Shown here: in pieces, positions 45,049-56,109 of the stretch | How the letters are laid out: the number at the start of each line of letters is the position of its first letter | How positions within the stretch are numbered: position 1 is the stretch's first letter | DNA from: Imbricaverruca yamaguchii | Lineage: Eukaryota > Arthropoda > Thecostraca > Neoverrucidae | DNA length: 64,000 nt | Direction of reading: 5' to 3' | Assembly: GCA_034440575.1 (NCBI GenBank) | Contig: JAOTOL010001172.1 | Location: 186,001-250,000, forward strand | Notes under the pieces: model-generated | Database searches by the model: none | What the model was told of the DNA's origin: nothing | Seen by the model: the letters and a program-made list of their open reading frames with translations, nothing else | Program-made: the position numbers and the translations under genes

Positions 45049-45899
45049 ATGTCGGAGGCTCGGTCGACGCAGGTGAGGTCTTTCCGGCCGTCGAAACAGG
45101 CCGCTCAGCGCCGTTTCGTGGTGCCGCTCGGCTGTGTCCTGGGCCGAGGCGTGGCGGACGCGACGTCTTTCACGCTACACCTTCATGGGGTCAACCACCA
45201 ATGTCGGATTATCTGGCGATATCCTCCCTATGTCCATCTGGAACGCGTTGATGTTGGCGGCCACTGCGCCGTTCGAGACCCCGAACCTGTCGGCCACCAG
45301 CGCAGTGTTTGTCAGTCTTCCCAGATTTCTTGACTCTGGTTCAGCACCGCCACCCTCCCAATCTGCATTACCGGACGCGTCAGCTGCATCAGTGGATGCA
45401 GAGACCGAACTGTCCCCTACCGCGCCGGCAGCATGATATGTAGCGGCATATGCAGGCGTAGCAGGTAGCAGGCCAGAAGGCCCGGCCTCGTTGGGCGATT
45501 CGAGATGTCTGGAGTCTGAGGGAGCTGGCGACGCCCATCCTTCGTTCTGGTCCAATGTTGCCCTTCTTGGTGCTGCTGTTTGACGTCGGGCGCTATCCTG
45601 ACAATCGACGCTCCCCAGGAACATCTTCCGCGGCCCCCTTTGGTCTCTGAGGAAGCAGACTTCAGCTTCGGGCACTCTGTCGTTTCGTGGGCAGTCACAG
45701 CGGCGCAGGTCCTTGCACCTGCACGCCGCGATATCGAAGAACTCCTTGAAGAAGCGCTCTTCTTTCTTCCAGGCAGGATTCTTGCTGACACGGGAATCCT
45801 TTGTGATCTTGTTTATGCGTTGATTCCTCCTGTAGCACTGTAGGCAGGTTTCTCGGCGGTCCGATACAGGAATGATTGGCTTTGCTGCGCAAGGACATC
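45049..45899 (-). pseudogene. Transposase-like gene, N-terminal exon
   Basis: The frame contains CLQCYRRNQRINKITKDSRV, FFDIAACRCKDLRRCDC, RVPEAEVCFLRDQRGPRKMF, a Ser/Pro-rich linker, and LVADRFGVSNGAVAANINAF, matching the family's Cys-rich head and helix-turn-helix-like segment. After DPMKV there is a TAG, and about 40 codons later the reading must shift by two bases to reach the FDGRKD core. It is therefore a decayed copy. An acceptor-like tagtaaag precedes the frame. The sequence 45900-46870 has no feature that I can support. Confidence 0.65.
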
Positions 45900-46879
45900 T
45901 TTACTATGATGAGTACATGTGAAGGACATTGGATTAAAGGATGGGAATGATGGTATGAAAATATAAATTATGAACGTTTTGGAAAACATGTTCGTACGTC
46001 AGCATAGATATTGGGGCAATAGATAGATTGCCATTGGCAATTTAGGAGGTTCAATGTTTTCTCCCTATGGTGTGAATTCTTACCCAGAATTCCTAATCCT
46101 AGCTCCCTGAGGAAAATGTTGGCAAAGCAATAGCTACTAAATACTCTGGGCTATATCATATTGCCACTGTCTGGGTCACATCTCGCACCGCCGCGCTGGG
46201 GGCGGGGACGGTCAACTCCATTCGCGTTGGTGAGAATTGTTCACCGGTATGAATAGCAACGAAAATACTAGGAACACTCAGATCATCTGACGACTAAGAT
46301 GGGAACATCAACTCCACACCGACACCAGACGTACAGATGTTCACCGGTGTGAATACTAAGGTTGATACAGGAAACGCGCCTATCGAATGTCTACTGAATT
46401 GGAACATCAACACCCATGTAGACGCACGGCTGTTCGCCGGTAGGAACACCAATGTGTCAGTACAAGGCACATGGATCAGGTTACCATTAAAATTATTATT
46501 AACGCCCATAACAGACGTAGAGCGTATAGGGAGAGGTAGGCGACAGGGGGAAGCCAGTGCAAAGTGCGGGAGATGCAGCCGCGGGATAATTACAGGAAGT
46601 GCAGGGTGATGGTGCAGGCAAGGTACAGGGAGAAGCTGGCAGCAGGGACGGGTAGGAATAATGATACCTAGGTACAGTGCGGCTCAGGCAGGAGGAAGAG
46701 CAGAATTACATGCATGGCATGGCAAGGGCAGGCAGGACGTTAAACGTCTTGATGCAGACTAGAGCTACACACCAATAAAGCCATCAGAGCTTCTATGGTG
46801 CTTGATCCCACCCGAGAGATTTCAACGGAGCTGAAGCATGATGTTATGACTCCCATTCGCTGTTAGAATGCTCTGGAAT

Positions 46880-47610
46880 ACGTCAGCAATCATATTTACC
46901 TCCGTGACCATTGCAAGAGGAGCTATAGCAGCCACAAGCGAAGTTGTCACGGTAGGTTGGACATTGGCCGCGTGGCGGCGCTAGTGTAGCCTGTACTTCA
47001 GCGCACCCAAAATTGTTCCGCTTTGTGCAGGATGGGGGATAATATTCAAGAGCAATGAATGGTGGCATATTGTTCTCACGTCCATGCAGCATGATAAAAT
47101 CATATGTTCGCCGTGATCAGCGGCAAAAAAGTTGTCGACGATACAGCCTAGTGTACAGCCTACTAAAACAAGGTACACGGTTGGAGTTAGAGCAGCGCAG
47201 ACACAGAGGTCCGTCATCACCGGTAAGCATATAACCGTGTGTTGCGAAGGTATGGCCTATTCTCAATTGGCAGAGTATTACTTCTTCCCGGCGTTTTGTT
47301 CGGTGAGAGGATAGCCACTTTCCTGGGGTCGGTTTTAAACCCCTGAGCTTACTACACTTCGAATTCCAGGTTTGTTGCCATTCTGACCGTATATTTGACA
47401 ATATGGTAGGGCATAGATCCCTTGGAGTGAGTCGTAGACGGACCACACTGCCATTGCCAGTGACGTTTTTGGCGGTTATGTCAGCAGCTTCGTTTCCCGC
47501 GAGTCCAACATGGCTAGGAATCCAGCAGAACAGGAATCCAGTGAATCCGCCGATCACACCTGAATCCGCACTACCATCCTGCAGGGCACGGATTGACGCT
47601 CAGGCAGGAG
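46880..47610 (-). pseudogene. LINE RNase H region and 3' end
   Basis: The frame from 47557 encodes FCWIPSHVGLAGNEAAD (RNase H with its catalytic Asp), then WQQTWNSKCSKL, KRREEVILCQLRIGHTFATH, GYMLTGDDGPLCLRC, the classic C-terminus of LINEs carrying RNase H (Jockey/I/R1-like). It drifts out of frame past 47150. The 3' tail to 46880 matches 43430-43635. The reverse transcriptase is absent, as in 5'-truncated insertions. Confidence 0.8.
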
Positions 47611-47619
47611 TGTTGGGTT

Positions 47620-50510
47620 ATATACTTTCGAGGGGACAAGTGTCACATCAATGTTCGCTTTGCCCTCGCCAATAATTTCAAGCTTTAACATGAGACCCAA
47701 TAGAGTGTGTTCTCCCGATCGATGTGGACCTCGCCATTGCTTTCATTTATATTATCTTCATGTAACAGCTCCATGTGATATTGCCATCACTTTTGATATT
47801 TGAAAAGTATTTGAATATTAAAACCACACCACTCATCTTAAGCAGCACACTGAAAATGGCAAAACTTTCAATGAATGCGGGCTATGCATGAAGCATGTCG
47901 TCACTTAACATTTGATCAGGAGCTCCGAAATATAATCGATGTTTCCATACATATATTTAGTGTAGTGAAGGCTGTGTCCTGCATTTGATGGCTAAAATAT
48001 GGTAAAAATACAATTTCTGATATTGCTCTTTGTTCCTGAGATACATGTACTTTAGTGACATGTATGTCAGGAATATTTGTATCAAGTACTGCTCAAGAGC
48101 AAAAACATGGGTGAAAAAATGTCGTGTCTGCTACAAACGTTTTTCCGAGGTACGTAACAGCTGCATGAAAAACATGCATCTAGAACATCATGCTCCATGG
48201 GTTCCTTCGTGTTTCCGTCAAAGCTACTGCAGCCTAGGCTTGTTGTGCAATAACCGAACATCTGCTGTTCAAAATTGCGTACAGGCTGTGCAACATATTT
48301 CCACCACAACTGATACAAAACAAAATATCGAAACGTGCACAAGAATCGCGGCTACACGACAGAGGGGTCACATCGCTTACCGTACTGACACCAGAAATAA
48401 AAATGGCAAAACCTGGTGCACTGGTAGGGCATAGGGGTGTCACAGTGCGGGCTACGGCCGTCCGTGTCAGCTTGCGAGTATGATCCACAAAAAGAATACA
48501 ACTACGCACTCACGTACACACGTAACCAATGTCCTAACAGTATTTCTGGATACTATGAAAGCATACGAACAGGTGTTTGTTTGGTTGGCTATTTGGGATC
48601 AGGGGCGCATCGACGGGTTCGGTCATACAGCGCCCTGTACTACAAGTTAGGTGTACATACACCGACACATTTAATCTGGCACGCGATGATGCAAAATGCG
48701 CTCTATGTATGTGAGAAGGCGGATCTAACCGGGCATTATTTTTTGTGGAACATGTCATCAAGATGAAGAACAGCGAACAAGCAGCGATGGCACATAGTTC
48801 GGGTAGAGGCTGTTTTGGGTGTTCGTGCGCTGTCGAGAGGACGGATCGGATATCAATGAGGACAATTTCGTATTTCCGCGCGCTGTGTGAGGATGAGTCG
48901 CCCAAGCCGATTGCAATAGCGGAAATGCATTGTTCCGATTAGTATACGACATATCTCATTTCATCTAACTACTCGACGCCCCTCCCCCCCCCCCCCCCCC
49001 CCTCCCATCAAGTAAGAAAACACCTCGTCCCGTGCTCATACTAGATGGGATGCCTGCGTACTTTCATTTTGGCGCTTGTCCTCCCTCTACGGTGATTGTT
49101 GACTATCCCGTAGGATTTCACTTAGCTGGAACCATTTGAGGTTAAACTTCGGTTCACTGTTGGTCACTATGGCGGGGTGTATGTGATATACCAATAAAAT
49201 GATCCGAAGACATCCGGTTATTATCTTGCATTTGTATAATTGTGTAGCGTTTTTTTACCTTGTCAAGTGTGATGTTTTCTGTTCACTTGTTTTCAGACCA
49301 GATGCCTGGTGAAAACAAATTCATCCGGCCGTTAAGGAAAAACAGTATCATTGGCGTACGGCGACAGTTCAATGTGAGTGGTAGAAAAGTCCTTTTTCGT
49401 TGGATGGTAGTGAGATTCAGGATAAAGAAACAAGGAAGAGCTTGGTAGAGATCCCCAGCCCCAGTCATCGCAAAATAACGCAAGGTTTAGAAAGGCTATC
49501 ACTTCCCCGGCCCTCGCAGCCTGGCCGGCTGTCGGTGCGCTGGGGCTTGCACTACCGCTGGTATTTGCAGCCTGGTGCAAGGCAGGTGCGCAATTACATA
49601 AAACAAATTTACTACAAGCGCCGTTGTTCTGTATTAAGGACCAATGGGATTGCAGTCTGCAGCTGCAAAGTAAGGTCATACGGGAAGTGTTCCATGACTG
49701 TTTCATCCGGGAAGAAGTTTCGTTATTTGTTTTCAGGAAATATGTATTTGAAATAATACCTCAACCTACAAGGCGAAATTAAATGTAAGAACTAGTCTTT
49801 CCAAATGAGGAAATCCTGTCAGAAAATGTGAACATAGTAATTACAATACTATGATGTTCCTTACATGTCAGAAGTGTAGGAATCAATAAAACATGGAGAA
49901 ATTGGAGGCGACGTCACTGTCCAGTCTCCGGCCCTGGTCAGAGTGATTCTGCGACGCGTCTCTCCACAACACGTATCTGCTACCAACCGGGGTTTGCGAG
50001 TGTGTAATTTTTTCCCAGTGGGAAAAACGCAATATATTCTTGATATTCTGGGTGTCAGTTATTCCTGTAAACTAAAAGGTTTTCACAAATACCCGAATAA
50101 AATTGGTTGGATGATGGAGTGAAATACATCTGTGCAGATTGTGGGGCAGACTGGATTGGCTCATATGGAAGTACGGATTGGAACAGATTGTGACATTTCG
50201 ATCTGCGTTATACTCCATGACATTGTGCTGAACTCTGGTTGTTGTTGGCCTAATCTGATTCCGTTTGTGCGGATTGCGGATACCTTGTATTGAGAATGCT
50301 TCCTAGTCCATGTCGCAGTTTTCTCTCTGCATTGCAGATGTTCTGATCGCTGAGCTTCATTAATAAATTGAACTGAGAGAGCTGGTTTCAAGCATAGGCT
50401 TCATTCAATATGATGAAGCTCAACGACCAAGACATCCGGGTATAGAAAGAAAACTACAGCTAAACTAGGAAACGTTTCCAATTCACGGTATCCTAGAGTC
50501 GACTGCTACT
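47620..50510. other. Gene-poor stretch
   Basis: No exon is recognised. It contains a short tail core at 48590-48645 and a 19-base C run at 48984-49002. The frames on both strands are short and unlike known proteins. Confidence 0.4.
48590..48645 (+). mobile_element. Short tail insertion core
   Basis: GGGGCGCATCGACGGGTTC, then GGTCATACAGCGCCC, matches the insert at 52250-52298 (GGGCGCATCGAC, then GGTCATGTAGCGCC). No target duplication is visible. Confidence 0.5.
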
Positions 50511-50516
50511 TCATAG

Positions 50517-50559
50517 AGAAGGAGGCACTGAAAATGTTGCCAGTTTCAGTGCCTCCTTC

Positions 50560-50634
<75 letters not shown>
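50517..50634. repeat. 17-bp-stem hairpin followed by (TA)n
   Basis: AGAAGGAGGCACTGAAA (50517-50533), a 10-base loop and the exact complement (50544-50560) are followed at once by about 74 bp of TA repeat. Confidence 0.95.
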
Positions 50635-50637
<3 letters not shown>

Positions 50638-50698
50638 CGTATAGGGAACTGTTGTGCCGTCGTCCGGCTGGTTGGTTGAGAGATGTCACGTATTGCGG

Positions 50699-50914
50699 TG
50701 TGTTGAGCACGGAGTCCTTGAGCACACTTCCCGTCTCATTCTATCGACACAAAACACGTAATAACCTCGAGGGCGTACAATGTAACGTAGCGACCAATCA
50801 CAAGCCAGGGCCGAGGCTGGTCACATGGCAGCACCTAGCGCCCGCGGCACTAGGCGGCGGGCGGTGTTCAGCGGTCAGACTGTGCCGCCAAGCACAGCCT
50901 GTGCGTTCACAGCA
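50699..50914 (-). repeat. Gypsy 3' LTR
   Basis: It matches 55231-55447 along its whole length, including CTAGCGCCCGCGGCACTAGG and CTCGAGGGCGTACAATGTAA. It is adjoined by the polypurine tract at 50915-50933. Confidence 0.9.
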
Positions 50915-51119
50915 TCTCCCCTCCCCCTCTTTGGAACTGCTGGCGAAGAAGTCCTAGACGTGGTCGTAGTCCAGCCGACCCGGAGACTTTCGCTGACGAG
51001 TGCCTCGTCTTGGAGGGAGCGGAAGCTGGAACCGAACACACCGAGCCTCGAGACTCTGGCCTCGAGACTCTGGCCGCGGAGATGGCGTCGACGTGTTTGA
51101 AGACTCTTGCCTAGGCTGG

Positions 51120-52235
51120 AGTGAAAACGACGGATGAAACGACGGTTTCTCCACAGAACTCGGCCACTGGGCAGTTTGACCAGGTAGTCTCTGTGGTATC
51201 CAACACCGACAATGTTGCCGACCTTGTCCCAGCGTTTGCTTGCCGGGTCTTGCAATCGGACATGCACACCTATTTTGAATGGCATCAGAGCATGCGCAGA
51301 TGCGTTGTAGCGTTGTTGCATCTGATGAAGAGACTTCGCAGCCCTGGAGTCACATTCCTCAGCTTGCTGCTTGCTGCTACTCGGTAGAAAACGTGCCGCG
51401 ATGAGCTGGGACACAGGAGCGGAAGGGATGGCCGAAAACAGCCTGCGCTGGTGACCGACCGTCAGCTTCAGGCGTGTTCCGCAGTTCCGGAAGTCCACGG
51501 TGGAGCCTCTCATCGTCGATATAGCCGTTGGTTGTAGTCTTAGAAACTGAATGCTTCATCGCCTTCACAGCGGCTTCAGCATGTCCATTTGGTTGAGGGT
51601 GGTATGGGGTAGACATTATGTAGTAAACTCGGCGGCGGTCCGGTACCAACTGATTTATTTAGCTCTCTCGTCACGGAACAACGGTCAGCATGCCCCGCGG
51701 CGGCGGACCGCGCGCAGAGGCGGCTCCAGGTTCCGGGTGGTGTCACATCATTACACATTACATGTCGCACACCCCAGCGCTTAAGGAAGGCGGGGACCTC
51801 CCGACTCTTGTATTGCGGCCCTCCGTCTGTCCGCAGTCTGATGGGAACTCCCAGACTGACGAAGACCTCTCGGAGGGCCTCGATGACTTGTCGACTTGTG
51901 GCGTCCCCACGAGGAGACTGGAAGACTACTGGCCAGCTGAATAGTCTGTCCGCGTAGACCAGGAACTCTCTGCCACCGTGCGAGAAGATATCTGACGAAA
52001 CATCTTCAATGACTCTTGATGGTGGAGGATCGCTCACCATCGGCAGGCTGTGACGGCTTTCCTGACAGATACTGCAGTTGCCGACAGTGCTCACGACGTC
52101 GCTGTCGATGGCGGACCACCAGACGATTAAACGGGCCAGTCGTTTGGTGCGCTCGATCCCTTGATGAGCATCGTGAAGCGCATTTAGGGTGTGCTTCCGT
52201 GAAACCTTCGGAATAAGGATACGACAATCATTCAT
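51120..52235 (-). pseudogene. Gypsy integrase region, interrupted
   Basis: The zinc finger HHCC (HDAHQG and CSICQ), the core D (FLVYADRLFSWPVV region), TDGGPQY and the Glu in GHAEAAVKAM are all present. The core is split at 51614-51760 by an inserted LTR between the TDGG and GHAE parts. The C-terminal part (VGNIVGVGYHRDYLVKLPSG) continues to about 51120. Confidence 0.85.
51614..51760. mobile_element. Solo LTR nested in the Gypsy integrase
   Basis: A 137-bp insert (51619-51755) starts TGTAGTAAAC and ends ATCATTACA, i.e. TG...CA, and is flanked on both sides by CATTA, a perfect 5-bp target duplication. On the minus strand it contains an AATAAA polyadenylation signal. Removing it restores the integrase reading frame. 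These are the marks of a solo LTR from a different LTR element. Confidence 0.85.
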
Positions 52236-52315
52236 GACCAGACCATCGTTAGTTATTAGGGCTTAAGGGCGCATCGACTACATTGGTCATGTAGCGCCCA
52301 TGACCAGACCATCGT
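52233..52315 (+). mobile_element. 49-bp retrotransposed tail with 17-bp target duplication
   Basis: CATGACCAGACCATCGT occurs at 52233-52249 and 52299-52315, bracketing 49 bp that include GGGCGCATCGAC and GGTCATGTAGCGCC. The duplication lies in the Gypsy internal region, so this insertion is younger than the Gypsy element. Confidence 0.85.
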
Positions 52316-52599
52316 GAGAAGAAAGTTCACGGCGAACATCCCAGAATGGAAGTAGAGGATGAGGCAGTTGCTCCTTGGTGGAGGGGAAGCGCTTGGTGAC
52401 GGCAGTGAGCAGAAGCTGGCAACTGTCATCGCCCTGTGCAGTCTTCCTAAGATCATCAAGTCGAGGATCTGGCAGATGAGCCGGCGTATGCTGGGTTGCA
52501 ACCTAGCTGATGGTGACGATCGACGCCAGGTGGACGTAATTTTCCACAGTCTGAATGAGCTGACTGTCCTCGCTAGTCGGCTCATCAACAGGAACCCGG

Positions 52600-53190
52600 G
52601 AGAGTGCGTCTGGGATGACATGGTCCTTTCCTTTTGTCCAGACAGCCATGAAGTTGTAGAGAGAGAGGTCTTCTCTTTCAGTCTCTGGAGACGTGGATTT
52701 TCAACGGCATCCATGGTGTAGTCGTTCAAGATCCGTATCAGTGGCTGATGATCTATAACAACTCGGAAGTGCTGCAGTCCTTGCAGGAAGATGCGGCATT
52801 TATTCAGAGCCAATACGAGTGCCAGAAGCTCCAGCTCCACCATCGCATCACGCGATTCAGTATCGGAGAGAAGTCTGGAAACACATTGCACCAGCCGCCA
52901 ACGATCGCCATGCTGCTGTAGCAAGGCGCATCCAAGACGCTTTAACCTTGCAGCGTCGGTCTGGAGGACGATGACGAGTCTAGGGTCGTAATGTGCAGGT
53001 GCAGGTGGTGATGACAGCGATTTTTTGACAGCATTAAATGCTCCCTGATGATCCGGAGTCAAGATAAACGCGTTGCAGGGCTTCAGTAGACCACGGAATG
53101 AGTCGGCTGCAGAAGATATCTCAGTAGGGAAATCACCTGGCTGCTGCACAAGGATCATGAAGGATGTTTGTTGGCGCCGGGAAGTCGGCG
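52600..53190 (-). pseudogene. Gypsy RNase H region
   Basis: The blocks PDHQGAFNAVKKSLSSP, VLQTDAARLKRLGCALLQQ, SRLLSDTESRDAMVELELLA and VVIDHQPL match the Ty3/Gypsy RNase H. The first catalytic Asp lies in QTDAA and the Glu in VELELLA. Confidence 0.85.
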
Positions 53191-53199
53191 ATAGCTGCA

Positions 53200-53860
53200 A
53201 CTTTGCTAGGACCTATTTCCTTCCCAGCTGGCGACAGGGTGAAGCCGCAGAAGGGAATTTGACTTTCCGCACAGCGAAACTTCCGTTCATTAAGTGTGAT
53301 GTCATTGAGACGGCATCAACCGAGAAAAGCTCGAAGACGTCCGGCACGTATCTTAAATGACTCGTCGTGCACCAGAATGTTGTCTACCACCTTCACGATG
53401 TTTTCCAGTCCCTGCAGCACAATGTCTCCGCGTCGGTAGTACTCATCACCTGTTGACACGAGGCTCATTGGGGCCCTCAGGAACTTGTCTTCATGCAGAG
53501 GTAGCTGCCAGTAGCCAGACTGCGTCGAGCGTTGAGAAGAACTTGGAGTTCACGGGGATGTTGGACACTGCTTCTCCTGGCGTTGGAAGTGGGTGAAGCG
53601 GTCTCCTCACGAACTTGTTGAGTTTGGTGGTGAGATCAATGCATATCTTGAGCCCACCACTGGGCTTGGTCACCAGGACGAGCGGATGGCACCAGTCCGA
53701 TGGTTCTTCACTCAATGCCGCAATAATGCCTTGCTGTACCATGTCGTCCAGTTGACGCTTTACATCATCCCTCCATGCGTACGGAACAGGGCGTGCCGCA
53801 CGTACTGCGAAAGGTTTGTCGTCTGCTTCGACGTGGATGACCATTGGCGGGCCGGTCATC
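53200..53860 (-). pseudogene. Gypsy reverse transcriptase region (damaged)
   Basis: Fingers motifs such as VQQGIIAALSEEPSDWCHPL and VLVTKPSGGLKICID are present. A frameshift follows, then a shortened stretch. The catalytic YxDD box reads VVDN in NIVKVVDNILV, so the second Asp is missing. This region cannot encode an active polymerase. Confidence 0.85.
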
Positions 53861-53869
53861 GGCTTCAGA

Positions 53870-54400
53870 GATCTGCTGTCTCTGTCAATGGTGAAAACGT
53901 CGGCATATTCTTGTAGAAAGTCGTGACGAACCTGGTTCCGTTGCTGTTGAAGTGTCCTTGGAGGACCATACTGAGGACACGCTGGTCCGGACTCGAGTCT
54001 TCAGCGTCGGAGCAAGCTGTGGGTAGTGGTTTTGAAGAATGCCGAGCTTCTGAGCTGTATACCAGGCGAGGAGAAGTCCCCGCAACTCTCTGAAGACATG
54101 CACTGTATCTTCGATCACTTTGTCGTTCAGACAAATGGTGACCTTGAAGGTACCAATGCATTGCATTGCCTGTCCGTTGGCGGCCGAGATTTGGATACTG
54201 GGTGGCTCAGGCAGGACATTATCCTGAACTCCTAAGATGTGCTCTGTGTTCCAGCTCATCACTGTGATTTCGGCTCCCGAGTCTGGGGTAGCGTCTACGA
54301 AACCAAGAATTGCACCAGGAAGATACTTCAGCTTGACAGCAATCTTCGGGGCTTTCTGGCTGTGATGCAGGCAGTTGACGAAGGGTTGGGGAACGGATGC
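53870..54400 (-). pseudogene. Gypsy protease region
   Basis: The aspartic protease active site appears as DSGAEITVMSW near 54280, followed by a flap-like region and the domain end. The frame is open through most of this stretch but is disconnected from the neighbouring domains. Confidence 0.75.
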
Positions 54401-54458
54401 TTGGTCAAGCTGATAACGCTGTCTGCTGCGAGATCGCCGAGATGAGTCAGCTTCAGAG

Positions 54459-55080
54459 TTAAACTGTTGGGATGAGCATTTCTTTCGGCAAACTACGGCG
54501 AACTGCCCTTTGATACCGCAAAAGAAGCATGCCTGGGCTTAAGCAGGGCACGTGCCTCTCCGGTGGGCAACCAGGCCGCAGCGGCTGCATGGCGTACCTG
54601 TGCATCCTCCTTGTTGGTCTTGACGGCAGGAGACGCCGCACACGTCGTGGCCTTTGTTGATGACAGCTTGCACGACCTCGTTGTATGCTCGAGAAGCTTC
54701 CTCAGAACGACAAACATCGATGGCCTGCATCAATGACGGGAACGACGAAAGGATAAAAGCTTGCGCCGTGTCTCTTGTTTGTGAAGTCTAGACATGATCC
54801 GGATGGTGAGGCGCTGGTCGACGCATGAAGAACAGAGTTCAGTATCGTCAGCTAGTTCTTCCATCGAAACCAGGAAGGAGTCAAAGGACTCAGCCTCCTC
54901 TTGCTGTCGCTCCTCAAACTTCACTCTGCCAATGGTGACGTTGCACTGTAGGCGAAGGTACTGCTCAATCTTATCAAACGCGGACTGGAACGTTTCAGTC
55001 TCTTCGTTTATGCAAACCGCGTGCCCACACGTTAAAAGCATGTCTTCAGCGAAACAAGACCGCAAGAAGGCCAGCTGATC
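54459..55080 (-). pseudogene. Gypsy gag with zinc knuckle (broken)
   Basis: The capsid-like segment includes EERQQEEAESFDSFLVSMEE and LADDTELC, as in Gypsy gag. A frame change separates it from the nucleocapsid part, whose knuckle-like cysteines appear as CSRCGLVAHRRGTC. Confidence 0.8.
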
Positions 55081-55230
55081 TTCACGACTGAAGGCGGCTA
55101 GCTGACAAAGCCTGTGGTAGTCATCACATGATGACCTTCATACTCGGAAGCTACGTAAACTGACAGACGCGGTAAGCTCACTTGGTGGTGTCACTGAAGG
55201 GTGTCTTGTGACGTTGTTCGTAGTCACTTG

Positions 55231-55447
55231 TGACGTTGAGCACGGAGTCCTTGAGCACACTGCCCGTCTCATTCTCTCGCCGCAACCCACTTAATACCCT
55301 CGAGGGCGTACAATGTAACGGAGTGGCAAATCACGAGCCAGGGCCGAGGCTGGTCGCATGGCGGCACCTAGCGCCCGCGGCACTAGGCGGCGGGCAGTGG
55401 TCAGCGGTTCGGCTGTGCCGCCAAGCACTACCTGTGCGCTCACAGCA
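55231..55447 (-). repeat. Gypsy 5' LTR
   Basis: It is the partner of the 3' LTR; its inner edge (position 55231) faces the gag region. Confidence 0.9.
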
Positions 55448-55911
55448 GGAATCTTTGGAAATATTTTGGCCGAAATCCGAGGAGTTTCAGACAAGTGGGG
55501 GCCTAAGGTAGGTAGTAGGTCGTCTACGTATATTCGCTCCCCCTGGACCAAATACTGGCTACACCACTGGCATCAAGTCAGCGCATCGCATGAGCATGGA
55601 AAACGACATGGTGAACGACAAATTGACTAACAACATCAACAGCGAGGGAACTGCGTCGTGTGATCCCCGCCCAGCATTGGACAAGTATCCAACCAAGAAG
55701 GCGAGGCGCGATCAGCTCCTGGACCCACAAACATGCAAAACTAGAACATTTGTCCAGAAGTTCTACTGTTCAGAAGGGACGCTGTAGGTAACATGTTCTT
55801 ACTGTGGCGCGCAAATCGGGGAGCTATCGCATACGCCGACGCTGTGGAACAAACCTGCATGCGACGCCGGTGCGCGGCTGGACCACCGGGCAGATCCGCT
55901 AGCGTGAGGCC
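55448..55911 (+). other. Short frame of unknown nature
   Basis: A 65-codon plus-strand frame (55590-55787) contains KYPTKKARRDQLLDPQTCK and ends shortly before a Cys-x2-Cys stretch in another frame (CSYCGAQIGE). It could be the remnant of a zinc-finger transposon protein; the evidence is thin. Confidence 0.25.
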
Positions 55912-56109
55912 TTGGCGCACTTGTTGAATTTGAGCACCAACTGCGATGGTGCGGGCGGCATGTCAGCACCTGTCGACTGTCCCTACAATGTAGCCACCGT
56001 CGCCCCCACCCCTACCCCCACCCCCACTCCAAATGCCCGTGGCGTCATCGTCGGTGTTGCCGCACCACAGGCACTAGTAACCTCCTGTATCGATCACGTC
56101 GCCGTGCCC

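Larger units (their letters stand above)
50699..55447 (-). mobile_element. Ty3/Gypsy LTR retrotransposon, old and inactive
   Basis: The LTRs of about 215 bp are at 50699-50914 (3' LTR) and 55231-55447 (5' LTR); both read TGCTGTGA...TCAAC on the element strand and differ at roughly a tenth of positions. Between them, on the minus strand, lie gag, a zinc knuckle, protease, reverse transcriptase, RNase H and integrase, in Gypsy order. A purine tract (AAAGAGGGGGAGGGGAGA) sits directly before the 3' LTR. No matching target duplication or clear primer-binding site was found. Frameshifts, a lost catalytic residue and two later insertions show that it is dead. Confidence 0.92.

Noticed and set aside
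52359..53360. Plus-strand frames across the Gypsy region
   Set aside because: They are antisense shadows of the minus-strand RNase H and reverse transcriptase.
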